Assembly: GCA_003559985.1 (NCBI GenBank)
Contig: PWJP01000023.1
Coordinates: 1 to 10,610 of the forward strand
Length of the DNA stretch: 10,610 nucleotides
From: Saprospirales bacterium
GTDB lineage: Bacteria > Bacteroidota > Bacteroidia > Chitinophagales > Saprospiraceae
Direction of reading: 5' to 3'
The notes beneath the pieces are model-generated. The model worked only from the letters and a program-made list of their open reading frames with translations. It was not told the origin of the DNA and did not search any database. Position numbers and translations under genes: made by a program. Numbering within the stretch: position 1 is the stretch's first letter; every line of letters starts with the position of its first letter. This document shows positions 1 to 7,177 of the stretch, one piece after another.

Positions 1-153
1 AAACAAGCAAGTGAGGAAACCAGAGAGTTTTGGCAAGTGGTGGTCGAATCCATCAAGGAAGTAGACCCCGAGTTGTATCCTTATTTAGTCCCCGAATGTA
101 AATATAGAAATGGAATTTGTCCTGAGTTAAAGCCATGCAGCTCAAACTCTTAG
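1..153 (+). CDS. C-terminal end of a gene, possibly flavin-dependent thymidylate synthase (ThyX)
   Basis: An open frame runs in from the left edge and stops at TAG 151-153, giving about 50 residues. The visible tail contains REFW, then IKEVDPELYPYL, then two cysteines flanking a basic stretch (ECKYRNGIC) and a final PELKPC. A 'P-x-C-x-(G)-x-C-P-E-x-x-x-C' ending resembles the C-terminus of some ThyX proteins, which make dTMP from dUMP using FAD and methylene-tetrahydrofolate. The next genes (nrdG, nrdD) also serve dNTP supply, which supports this. The catalytic RHR motif of ThyX would lie outside the window, so the call rests on a short tail and context and is tentative. The last 19 bases overlap the start of the downstream nrdG, suggesting translational coupling. 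Confidence 0.4.
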   Translation, partial: KQASEETREFWQVVVESIKEVDPELYPYLVPECKYRNGICPELKPCSSNS

Positions 154-548
154 ATTATACAGACACCCTCTCAGAAATACCTGGGGAGCTTTGTTTAACT
201 CTGTCTTTAGACGGATGCCCTCATGGGTGTTTAGGCTGTTTCTGGGATAAATTTAAAGGACAGGGGAAGTTTGTAGATTACCACTCTTTACTAAAGAAGT
301 ATCAAGACAAGGGGTACTGTGTGGTTTTTCTAGGGGGAGATTGGCTACCAAACATTGAGGATTATTTCAAATTAGCTAAAGACTTAGGGTTTAAGGTGGC
401 TTTTTACACAGGCTTACCTGAGTGGAAGAGAATTAATTGTTTAGACTATTTGAAGACAGGAGCCTACATGAAAGAGTTAGGTCCTTTAGGAAGTGAAAAA
501 AGTAATCAAAAACTTATAAATTTAAAAACAGGAGAACAAATAAAATGA
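135..548 (+). CDS. nrdG: Anaerobic ribonucleotide reductase activating protein (radical SAM)
   Basis: Encodes 137 residues. The radical-SAM cysteine motif CX3CX2C is at Cys28, Cys32 and Cys35 (CPHGCLGC) and should hold a 4Fe-4S cluster that cleaves S-adenosylmethionine. A GGD at about 67-69 matches the position of the SAM-binding GGE motif. The C-terminal part (KTGAYMKELGPL, then NQK) is typical of small NrdG proteins; T4 NrdG is of similar length. The role is to generate the glycyl radical on NrdD, whose gene follows with a 4-base ATGA overlap. The ATG at 135 lies inside the upstream gene and has only a weak GAG-type ribosome site, so translation is probably coupled. Motif and neighbour agree, so confidence is high. 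Confidence 0.93.
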   Translation: MQLKLLDYTDTLSEIPGELCLTLSLDGCPHGCLGCFWDKFKGQGKFVDYHSLLKKYQDKGYCVVFLGGDWLPNIEDYFKLAKDLGFKVAFYTGLPEWKRINCLDYLKTGAYMKELGPLGSEKSNQKLINLKTGEQIK

Positions 549-2305
549 GTAAGTTAAAGTTTGTAAAAGAATACGGAGCCACAGGCAACGCTGCGGACAA
601 CTCTAAATACGATGCTAACGCAAATATCACACAAGTTAACATAACTACTTTAGCTTATGAGATGCACAAACTAGACAACATAAGGATTAATCGCCAGCTC
701 TTAGTAGAAAAAATAACGGAAACATTTGGAGAAGAGGTCGCCCAAAACTACATAGAAGATTTAGAAAGCCATCTTTTATATTGTCACGATGAGAGTTCAC
801 TGTTCCCATATTGTGTTAGTATTTCCCTATACCCTTTCTTAGTTGAGGGGTTAAAGCCTTTGGGAGGGGAATCGGGACCACCAAAACACTTGTGGAGCTT
901 CGCAGGTTCTTTTATTAATTTGATGTTCGCAGTCTCTGCCCAATTCGCAGGAGCAGTGGCTTCCGTAGAATTTTTAAATGTTTTTGATCATTTTGCCAGA
1001 AAAGATTTTGGAGACGACTACTTAAAAAGCAACTCTCGAGAAGTGAACAATTACCTACAACAAATAATATATAATCTAAACCAACCTGCGGCAGTCCGAA
1101 ACTGGCAAAGTATCTTTTTTAACATCTCTATTTTAGATGAGAACTACTTTCAGAGCTTATTTGAAGGCTTTTATTTCCCAGATGGAGATAAACCCAACTG
1201 GGAATCTGTAAAAAAATTACAGGTTTATTTTATGAAGTGGTTAAACAAAGAGAGAGAATCAGCCCTGTTAACCTTCCCCGTAGTTACGGCGGCTATGTTG
1301 ACTAAAGAGGGGAAACCTGTAGATGCTGAGTTTGAAGATTTTTGTGCTGAAGAATTAGCACAAGGAAATAGTTTCTTTATATATCAAAGCGACTCGGTTG
1401 ACAGTCTCAGTTCCTGCTGCAGGCTCCGCAACGAAATAGAAAAGGAAGCCTTCTCCTACTCCCTAGGAGCAGGAGGAATTATGACAGGCTCAATTAATGT
1501 TATGACTCTGAATATGAATCGACTAATCCAAAAAGGTTATGATCTTCAAGAAGTGTTAGATAGGTTTTATAAATATCAAGTCAGCTACAGAAAACTCATG
1601 GAGGACTTTCAAAAAAGAAATCTTCTTACCATATACGCGGCTGGATATATTAACATGGACAAACAGTTTTTAACATTAGGTATTAACGGAATGGTTGAAG
1701 CCGCCGAGTCTTTAGGGTTAAAACCTAACAACAATTCCGAGTATAAAGAGTTTGTTTGCAGTATTTTAAAACAGATATATGATTCGAATCGAGAAGCTAC
1801 TAAAAAATTCGGTTACAAGTTTAACACTGAGTTTGTACCTGCGGAGAACTTAGGGATTAAAAATGCTAAGTGGGATAAGAAAGAAGGATTAAAAACGGAA
1901 AGGGATTGTTATAATAGTTACTTTTACCCTGTAGAAGATGAAGAAATTTCTATATTAGATAAGTTCACCCTACATGGTAGGGAGTTAAACCAGTATCTGG
2001 ACGGGGGTTCAGCTCTACATTTAAACTTAGAAGATTACCCAGATAAAGAACAATACAAAAAACTGATTAGGTTAGCAGCCTTAGAGGGGTGTAATTATTT
2101 TTGCACCAATATCCCTACTACTTTTTGTGAGGATTGTGGCTACATTGGTAAGAAACCTTTAGATCACTGTATAAAGTGTGAGAGTAAAAATATTAGTCAC
2201 TGCACTCGAATAATAGGGTACTTAAAAAAAGTAAGGAACTTTTCAAAAGGGAGACAGGAAGAGCACGAAAAAAGGTTTTATCAATTATTGATTGACAAAG
2301 TGTGA
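545..2305 (+). CDS. nrdD: Class III (anaerobic) ribonucleoside-triphosphate reductase, catalytic subunit
   Basis: Encodes 586 residues and reduces ribonucleoside triphosphates to dNTPs under anoxic conditions. Visible marks: a paired cysteine at 291-292 (SSCCRLR), matching the active-site thiyl cysteine near 290 in T4 NrdD; Cys80 near the equivalent of T4 Cys79; a C-terminal four-Cys zinc site at Cys528, Cys531, Cys542 and Cys545; and the glycyl-radical loop RIIGYL with Gly558, followed by the conserved NxxKGRQEEHEKR tail. The N-terminus goes almost directly into the ENAN-like region (DANANI, 23-28), so the regulatory ATP-cone of many bacterial NrdDs is absent or very reduced; the length is close to T4 NrdD. 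The start ATG overlaps the nrdG stop by 4 bases and has an AGGAGA site upstream. The order nrdG-nrdD is the reverse of the usual bacterial nrdDG order. Confidence 0.96.
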   Translation: MSKLKFVKEYGATGNAADNSKYDANANITQVNITTLAYEMHKLDNIRINRQLLVEKITETFGEEVAQNYIEDLESHLLYCHDESSLFPYCVSISLYPFLVEGLKPLGGESGPPKHLWSFAGSFINLMFAVSAQFAGAVASVEFLNVFDHFARKDFGDDYLKSNSREVNNYLQQIIYNLNQPAAVRNWQSIFFNISILDENYFQSLFEGFYFPDGDKPNWESVKKLQVYFMKWLNKERESALLTFPVVTAAMLTKEGKPVDAEFEDFCAEELAQGNSFFIYQSDSVDSLSSCCRLRNEIEKEAFSYSLGAGGIMTGSINVMTLNMNRLIQKGYDLQEVLDRFYKYQVSYRKLMEDFQKRNLLTIYAAGYINMDKQFLTLGINGMVEAAESLGLKPNNNSEYKEFVCSILKQIYDSNREATKKFGYKFNTEFVPAENLGIKNAKWDKKEGLKTERDCYNSYFYPVEDEEISILDKFTLHGRELNQYLDGGSALHLNLEDYPDKEQYKKLIRLAALEGCNYFCTNIPTTFCEDCGYIGKKPLDHCIKCESKNISHCTRIIGYLKKVRNFSKGRQEEHEKRFYQLLIDKV

Positions 2306-2320
2306 CAGGTACTTTATTAA
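2291..2320 (+). promoter_or_regulatory. Candidate promoter for sbcD-sbcC containing a repeated 17-nt element
   Basis: A perfect TTGACA -35 box (2292-2297), a 17-nt spacer and TATTAA (2315-2320, four of six matches to TATAAT) precede sbcD. The expected start near 2327 leaves a short leader with the strong AAGGAG ribosome site at 2332-2337. The 17 bases at 2291-2307 recur exactly at 7697-7713, before another intergenic gap. The element contains TGACA twice, 10 bp apart (2293-2297 and 2303-2307). Assignment as a promoter is inference from the sequence. Confidence 0.6.
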
Positions 2321-2344
2321 TCGAAGAAGGAAAGGAGATAATAA

Positions 2345-3205
2345 ATGAAACTAATAGGCGATACCCATTTGGGTAAAAGATTTATTAACGGAGTTCCCCT
2401 CGAACGTAGAGGGGAAAGAGAAGAAGAACTCTACCAACAAGTAATTGAAGAGCTCTTGTTACCTGAGGATGTTATACTTGTAGGGGATTTGTTTGACAAA
2501 GCAAAAGTTCCAGTAGAGTTGGTAGTTCGACTAATAGGAGACTTAAAAGATGTCAAACATAAAATATTTATTCTTGCAGGAAACCATGATTTGTCGAAGG
2601 ATAAAGAGAAAATCAGCTCGTTCATATTGGCTTCCTATCTTAATAGGAATCCTAACGTTGTTTTTATAACTGAACCTACAGAGGTAGCAGAAGGCATAGC
2701 TATCCCTTATAACCCTTGGGGTTTTGATGTTTCAGGTATTTCGGGTTCTTATGCTTGTGCCTTTACACACGAGGACGAAGAAACTATAATCGGTTCGTCT
2801 AAAGTAATATCTAATTTTACAAAAGACGTAGTTAATGGTCATATTCATTTACGTTCTCAGAAACCAATAGGTCACGGAATAACCATCAATAACGCAGGCT
2901 CTTTCCAACCTTTCAGTCATGCTGAAGACCCTGAAGGTAAGATTTATGTTACCTTAACAGCTGAGGAAGCTTTAGAACGAATCGATTCCCTTACCGATAA
3001 GTGTGTGAGAATCCTTTTGAAACCTAATGAAGTTTTTGACGAGAAGATTAATTGTCGTCAACTTACCTTTAAACGAGTAACGGAAGACGGAACCGAATCG
3101 GAAGAGGTTAAGTTTGACGAGTTCAGTATGGAAGAACTAATGAGAAACGCTTTAAAAGAAACTAAATTATTTAATAGGGTTTGGGAGAGATACAACAATG
3201 CTTAA
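2345..3205 (+). CDS. SbcD/Mre11-like DNA double-strand exo/endonuclease subunit (phage gp47 type)
   Basis: Encodes 286 residues of a calcineurin-like metallophosphoesterase. The metal-binding motifs occur in order: GDTHLG with Asp6 and His8, GDLFD with Asp48, GNHD with Asn80-His81, THED with His142, and GHIH with His166 and His168. This is the complete Mre11/SbcD set, giving a two-metal phosphodiesterase. The next gene encodes the matching Rad50/SbcC ATPase, with an 8-base overlap, so the two should form an SbcCD (T4 gp46/47-like) complex that resects DNA ends and clears hairpins during recombination-dependent replication. It is shorter than E. coli SbcD (about 400 residues), with a reduced C-terminal region, as in phage versions. 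The start is fixed by AAGGAG 8 bases upstream and by GDTHLG lying close to the N-terminus. Confidence 0.92.
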   Translation: MKLIGDTHLGKRFINGVPLERRGEREEELYQQVIEELLLPEDVILVGDLFDKAKVPVELVVRLIGDLKDVKHKIFILAGNHDLSKDKEKISSFILASYLNRNPNVVFITEPTEVAEGIAIPYNPWGFDVSGISGSYACAFTHEDEETIIGSSKVISNFTKDVVNGHIHLRSQKPIGHGITINNAGSFQPFSHAEDPEGKIYVTLTAEEALERIDSLTDKCVRILLKPNEVFDEKINCRQLTFKRVTEDGTESEEVKFDEFSMEELMRNALKETKLFNRVWERYNNA

Positions 3206-5162
3206 ACAAATTACAATCAGAAACGGAATCAAACACCACAACAAGACCTATAATATTGAACAGGGTTTGATCGCAATTACAGGAAAGAACGGTTCTGGCA
3301 AGTCTTTAATGTTAGAATTTATTCGGTTTGCTCTTTTCGGAACCAAAGCCCTTAGGGGGGTCGTAGAAGATTATCCTAAATTAGAAGTAGATATGGAATT
3401 TGAAGTTAAGAATGTTCCCTACTCTGTTACTCGTTCTACTAAGAACGCTCTTTTAAAAAGAGGTGAAGAAGAACTAGCAATAGGAACCACTGCCGTTAAT
3501 GATAAGATAAAAGAAATCTTTGGGTATGAATTAACCATATTCGATATGGCTAACTGTGCTCTTCAATCAGAAGTTACGGCTCTTGGTAAAATGAAACCAA
3601 CTGAACGTAAAGAAGCAATTGATAACGTAATCGGTCTTAAAGTGATTGATGAAATCATTAAAGAGTTAAAAGAAGAAGCTAAAACTCTAAAAGCAAAAGT
3701 TGAAGGAATTAAAGAAGGGGTGGTTGAACCTGTAAAACCAATCAAACCTGAAAACTACAGACCTTCTGAAGAAGTAATAGAAGATTACAAATTGAAACAA
3801 CAAATCAGTATAGAAATGAAATCTTTAGGAGAAGTTTCAAAACCAAAAGAACTGGTCGGAAAAAAGAACTGGGTCGCTTATGCAAATAAAGTTGTAGCTG
3901 ATACTAAGACCTATTCAACTTACAAATATCTTTTAGACAACAAACCAAGTCTGAAACTAACTCAAAAACAGATTTCAGACATAAAAAAAGGTTGGGAAAA
4001 CTATGTTGAACTTCCTGAAACCCCTGAGTTCTCTACGTTACAGCTAGACCAAATGTTAAAAGATTATGCGACAATCAGTTGCTTTGAAGCCTTACCAGAA
4101 AAGTCTAACTATACCAAGCAGAAGCTCAATAAAATGAAAAACAATTGGGATAACTACAACGATTGGTTAAAAGCTGTCAATGAAATTGAAAAAGCTAGAA
4201 AAGTTTCTTGTCCTGAATGTAAACACGAGTTTCATTTAGATATTGATGAGAAAACAATTAAGTTAGCAGAAAAAGAAATAGCTAGACCAGAATTGGTTAT
4301 AAGAGAGATTGATGTTGAACTTAAAAAGTTAGAGGCTTGGGAAAGTTTTAAAGGTAAAAAGAAACCTGAGACCCCTCCCCTTACTCTTTTAGAAATCAAA
4401 ACAGCTTTAGAAGCTTATAAGAAATTAGAAGAATATAAAGGTAAAGACGTTTCCAAACCTAAACACAGTTTGTCAGAAGTTAAAGAAGTTGAAAGTTATA
4501 ATAACGCTGTAGCTATGACAAAAGATTTAGAAGTTAATGAAGAGATGTCTAAATTAATTGAACAGATGCAAAAGGCAGAAAGATTAGAAGAACTTAAAAA
4601 GGTTGTTCTTCCTAAAGAAGACGTTGATGTTCTCCAACAACTTTCTGTAGACTGTAAAGTTTATGAAGACCTTTTGGTGAAGTATGAAAAGCAGAAAGAC
4701 CACTATGCTAAAGTTATTCAGCAAACAAAAGAAATGGAAGAACAGGAAGCTGAACTTCGAGTCGGAGCCAAAGCTTTAGTCCAACTTAAGTTAGATGTTA
4801 AACAGTATCTCCTTCCTTCTTTAAGTAGAGTAGCTTCTCACTTAGTTAATGTTATGAGTGGCGGAAAATTCTTAACTGTACAGCTAGACGAACACTTTAA
4901 CATTTCAGTAGACGGGATTAAACTTAATCTCTTATCTGGATCAGAGTGTGCTATTGTAAACTTAGCTTTACGAATCGCCTTAGGTCAAGTGTTGACTAAC
5001 AAAGTTTTTTCAGTGTTTATGGGTGACGAATTGGATGCCTCTATGGAAACCGAAAGAGCTGACGAAGTCGCTGACGCTTTAGGTAACTTAACAAACATCT
5101 TTAAACAAATTATAGTTGTTAGCCACAAAGACATCGCCGCTGACGGTTATATTTCTTTATAA
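3198..5162 (+). CDS. SbcC/Rad50-like recombination ATPase with zinc hook (phage gp46 type)
   Basis: Encodes 654 residues. The order is: Walker A (GKNGSGKS, about 29-36), an N-terminal ATPase lobe, a helical Lys/Glu-rich arm, the zinc hook CPEC (Cys338-Cys341), the returning arm, then the C-terminal lobe with the ABC signature LSGSE (579-583), Walker B with Asp610-Glu611 and an H-loop His643 (VVSHKD). The hook lies almost exactly mid-chain, as expected for two equal arms meeting at the apex. The arms are short compared with bacterial SbcC (over 1000 residues) and nearer to T4 gp46. The signature reads LSGSE rather than LSGGE/Q, a small variation. Start: GGGAGAGA ends 7 bases before the ATG, which overlaps the end of the sbcD-like gene, indicating coupled expression. 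It powers and gates the SbcD-like nuclease at DNA ends. Confidence 0.94.
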   Translation: MLKQITIRNGIKHHNKTYNIEQGLIAITGKNGSGKSLMLEFIRFALFGTKALRGVVEDYPKLEVDMEFEVKNVPYSVTRSTKNALLKRGEEELAIGTTAVNDKIKEIFGYELTIFDMANCALQSEVTALGKMKPTERKEAIDNVIGLKVIDEIIKELKEEAKTLKAKVEGIKEGVVEPVKPIKPENYRPSEEVIEDYKLKQQISIEMKSLGEVSKPKELVGKKNWVAYANKVVADTKTYSTYKYLLDNKPSLKLTQKQISDIKKGWENYVELPETPEFSTLQLDQMLKDYATISCFEALPEKSNYTKQKLNKMKNNWDNYNDWLKAVNEIEKARKVSCPECKHEFHLDIDEKTIKLAEKEIARPELVIREIDVELKKLEAWESFKGKKKPETPPLTLLEIKTALEAYKKLEEYKGKDVSKPKHSLSEVKEVESYNNAVAMTKDLEVNEEMSKLIEQMQKAERLEELKKVVLPKEDVDVLQQLSVDCKVYEDLLVKYEKQKDHYAKVIQQTKEMEEQEAELRVGAKALVQLKLDVKQYLLPSLSRVASHLVNVMSGGKFLTVQLDEHFNISVDGIKLNLLSGSECAIVNLALRIALGQVLTNKVFSVFMGDELDASMETERADEVADALGNLTNIFKQIIVVSHKDIAADGYISL

Positions 5163-5174
5163 GGAGAAAGTTAA

Positions 5175-5381
5175 ATGAATCAAGAACCCAAATTCTGCGT
5201 GAGGTGTGTTCACGGAAGGTCTATTATTACTAAATATAGAGGTATGAAGGAATACTCTTGTATATGTTACCACCCAAGGTGTTTAGACATAGTTACTGAA
5301 AGACCTAGGAGTTGTGAAGAAGTCCGACAAGATACCTGTCTTATTCAAGGTGTTTATTTTGAACCTAAACCTGAGAAATAG
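5175..5381 (+). CDS. Small Cys-rich, probably zinc-binding phage protein of unknown function
   Basis: Encodes 68 residues with seven cysteines (8, 11, 29, 31, 36, 47, 55). The pattern of an N-terminal CxxCxH, a central Cys-rich 'CYHP', an 'IVT' step, then an R-x-x-x-C region and an aromatic 'VYFEP' end resembles a group of small hypothetical phage proteins, probably a zinc ribbon. A strong AAGGAG (5161-5166) overlaps the sbcC stop and sets the ATG. It closes the recombination operon, directly before a hairpin. Its function is unknown; a role tied to SbcCD is only suggested by position. Confidence 0.75.
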   Translation: MNQEPKFCVRCVHGRSIITKYRGMKEYSCICYHPRCLDIVTERPRSCEEVRQDTCLIQGVYFEPKPEK

Positions 5382-5402
5382 ACACCAGTAACTGGTGTCT
5401 AT
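5378..5402. terminator. Perfect hairpin between convergent genes, possible bidirectional terminator
   Basis: An 11-bp perfect stem (5378-5388 with 5392-5402) has a 3-nt TAA loop and overlaps the TAG stop of the upstream gene. It fills the space between the plus-strand recombination operon and the minus-strand gene ending at 5408. Neither strand has a long U-tract after the stem (the minus strand has only a short TATTT), so efficient intrinsic termination is uncertain. It may instead act as a transcript-end barrier or roadblock. Confidence 0.55.
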
Positions 5403-5407
5403 AACAA

Positions 5408-6595
5408 CTAAATAGAATCCTGAGGATTCCAAGAGCAAAAATTCTCGGAGTCCTCGTTTCTTTTTAACTTATCTACATAAATCAACCTTGTTAAATTCAC
5501 ACCGTATCTTGAATTTACAGTGAAAAACCATTGTGAAGGAGGTTGGGGTTCGATTCGGAGACCTTTAGCGTATTCGTTAAAGCCTACGAGAGTCCCGTTC
5601 GCTATCGCATTAGGGAGTATGAAGGGGGTGTGGTAGTGTCCGAGTAGCACATAATCAATAGGTCTGCCCATTTGAAGATACTGCTGTCTGGTTTTAACTA
5701 CCCCTTTACTGATGGGTGCTATAGGTCCAATAAAACCTTGCCCACCCTTACCCCCGATTCGGTCACCGTGTGTAAGTAGAAATTTGTATCCAAAGACTGT
5801 AAAGTAAGCATCACCTGAAACAGGTGTATAGAAAGAAATCCATTCGTCTTTAATAAACCTTTGGGTTATAAACATTGTAACGAGGGTATCGTAGTTGGTC
5901 GCAACATAACCCTTAGCTATTGGTTTAATAGTTGAACGTCCATGATTACCTGGGACGGATATAACCATTACCCTTCCGAAGTGTTGTTTTAACCTTCTAA
6001 TTCCCTCAATTTCAACCTCAGCTAAATTAACAATCGCAGGAACTATCTGTTGGTCGTTTGTTCTACTAAGTTCCTCGTGTATTTCTCCAGAAACGGAGTC
6101 GCCACCCCTTAGGAGAATTAAACCTGTCCCTTTTTTAGGGTAAAGAGAAATTGTTTTATCTATCAATCTTTGGTATCTTTGTGTGGCTATCTGTTGATTA
6201 TACTCGTTAATCCCATCTATTTCTTTTTCTTTTACAACCTCACCCCACTGAAAATCAGAGGTAAACAAAACAGGAACTTCCGAAGTATCGTCATCGTCAC
6301 TCTTTTGATCTAACCATTCTGGAGGTTCAAAGTTTTCCACAGATTGAAATAACTTAATAAAATTATTTTTATCCTCTAGTTGAATTTTTAAATCTCTTAC
6401 TTCTTTGTGTAAGTCTCTTTCTTTCAGTTGATCTGTTAAGGATATTTCTACTTGACCTGAGTAGATTTTAGAGGGTCCCAACTTGCGTTTTATTGTAGTA
6501 TAGGATATATTGAGTTGACGTGCTACTTCTGAATAATTATAGTTGACACTCTTAGCTACTTTTAGAAGTTGTTCTTTAGTGTAGGGTGTAGTCAT
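5408..6595 (-). CDS. Helix-turn-helix plus metallophosphoesterase fusion protein
   Basis: Encodes 395 residues. Residues about 5-40 form a Fis/homeodomain-like helix-turn-helix (SEVARQLNISYTTIKRKLG), followed by a charged helical linker (50-105, with a DDDD run). The metallophosphoesterase domain follows: SDFQWGE (Asp114), GGDSVSGEIH (Asp166), PGNHGR (Asn217-His218), THGD (His276) and GHYH (His320, His322). In the first motif the usual histidine of DxH is glutamine (Gln116), which may change metal choice or activity. It is distinct from the SbcD-like protein at 2345 and resembles a widespread phage calcineurin-like family of unknown substrate. It is the only internal gene opposing its neighbours, which suits a separately controlled, perhaps regulatory or DNA-binding, phosphodiesterase. 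Start ATG has AGGGAG about 10 bases upstream. Domain calls are firm; the cellular role is unknown. Confidence 0.82.
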   Translation of the reverse strand: MTTPYTKEQLLKVAKSVNYNYSEVARQLNISYTTIKRKLGPSKIYSGQVEISLTDQLKERDLHKEVRDLKIQLEDKNNFIKLFQSVENFEPPEWLDQKSDDDDTSEVPVLFTSDFQWGEVVKEKEIDGINEYNQQIATQRYQRLIDKTISLYPKKGTGLILLRGGDSVSGEIHEELSRTNDQQIVPAIVNLAEVEIEGIRRLKQHFGRVMVISVPGNHGRSTIKPIAKGYVATNYDTLVTMFITQRFIKDEWISFYTPVSGDAYFTVFGYKFLLTHGDRIGGKGGQGFIGPIAPISKGVVKTRQQYLQMGRPIDYVLLGHYHTPFILPNAIANGTLVGFNEYAKGLRIEPQPPSQWFFTVNSRYGVNLTRLIYVDKLKRNEDSENFCSWNPQDSI

Positions 6596-6600
6596 TGTTT

Positions 6601-6629
6601 TTGGCTCCCTTGTGGATAACTCATATAAT
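6601..6629 (+). promoter_or_regulatory. Candidate promoter for thymidine kinase operon
   Basis: TTGGCT (6601-6606, four of six), a 17-nt spacer and a perfect TATAAT (6624-6629) lie in the divergent gap. The predicted start near 6635-6636 falls on the AAAGGA ribosome site of the gene starting at 6644, leaving a very short leader. Either translation is nearly leaderless or the real start differs, so confidence is moderate. Confidence 0.45.
6611..6619 (-). promoter_or_regulatory. Exact DnaA-box consensus in the divergent control region
   Basis: TTATCCACA on the minus strand (TGTGGATAA on plus) is the canonical DnaA binding 9-mer. It lies in the spacer of the plus-strand candidate promoter and close to the expected start of the minus-strand one, so bound host DnaA could affect both. 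A single box does not make an origin, and a chance match is possible. Confidence 0.4.
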
Positions 6630-6655
6630 ATAAAGGAAAAACTATGTCATTACAA
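6627..6655 (-). promoter_or_regulatory. Candidate promoter for the minus-strand HTH-phosphoesterase gene
   Basis: Read on the minus strand: TTGTAA (6655-6650), a 17-nt spacer and TATATT (6632-6627, five of six). The start would fall near 6620, giving a leader of about 25 nt with an AGGGAG ribosome site. It overlaps the plus-strand -10 box, so the two promoters would compete. Confidence 0.4.
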
Positions 6656-7177
6656 GGATTTATCGGTCCAATGTCGTCAGGCAAAACCAAAGAACTCATT
6701 GAAATATTTTTAGAAAGCCATAAAACTAAAAAAATAGTTTTAAAACCTATTCAAAATACGAGAGACCTAGCGGGGTCTCTAGCCAGTAGGAGTGGACAAT
6801 CGGTTCCTGCTATGTCAATAGGTGAGGTTGGGGATTTAAACAAAGCGTGGGACAGTACCCTTATACTGGTTGATGAGTGTCATTTTTTTGAACCTCACTT
6901 AATTGAAGCAATTATTTTGTTATCCAAAGCCGTCAGAAAACAAGTAATATTTTTTGGTTTAAACTACGACTGGCAAGGTAACTTATTTGAGTCTACTGAA
7001 AGATTAGTTGGGGAAGCTGAGCAAGTACACCTTTTGTATGGGGTGTGTAAGAAGTGCGGTGAGCCTTCGAGTCGGACTGCAAAAAAGAACAGGAATGGGG
7101 ATAGGTTCGAGGTTGGGGGAGATGAAGAATATTATGATTTGTGTTTAGGATGCTTTGAGGAGTATCAAAATGGATAA
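6644..7177 (+). CDS. tdk: Thymidine kinase (type II)
   Basis: Encodes 177 residues and phosphorylates thymidine to dTMP with ATP (salvage). Features in order: P-loop GPMSSGKT (8-15), the TRD...SRSGQ stretch (39-52) corresponding to the D-x-R...SH-G region, Walker B VDECHFF with Asp77 and catalytic-position Glu78, the GLNYDWQGNLFEST segment (105-118), and a structural zinc site with Cys135, Cys138, Cys167 and Cys170. This is the full type II thymidine kinase set at about the usual length. AAAGGA lies 6 bases before the ATG. It overlaps the downstream dNMP kinase by 8 bases, so dTMP production and further phosphorylation are encoded together. Confidence 0.95.
   Translation: MSLQGFIGPMSSGKTKELIEIFLESHKTKKIVLKPIQNTRDLAGSLASRSGQSVPAMSIGEVGDLNKAWDSTLILVDECHFFEPHLIEAIILLSKAVRKQVIFFGLNYDWQGNLFESTERLVGEAEQVHLLYGVCKKCGEPSSRTAKKNRNGDRFEVGGDEEYYDLCLGCFEEYQNG

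Noticed and set aside
1398..1403. TTGACA inside nrdD as a promoter
   Set aside because: No convincing -10 at the right spacing, and it lies deep in a conserved coding region.
2493..2501. TTGACAAAG inside the SbcD-like gene as a third copy of the 17-nt element
   Set aside because: It matches only 9 bases, lacks the second TGACA and any -10 box, and encodes conserved FDK residues after GDL.
2431..2625. 64-residue open frame on the minus strand
   Set aside because: It lies wholly inside the SbcD-like gene, which has complete motifs, and has no ribosome site or homology signal.
3563..3745. 60-residue minus-strand open frame
   Set aside because: It is antisense to the SbcC-like gene, with low-complexity Ser/Leu composition typical of a shadow frame.
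7155..7169. TTG start for the dNMP kinase
   Set aside because: The ribosome site GAGGAG lies between this TTG and the ATG at 7170, and the extra residues precede the normal P-loop strand.
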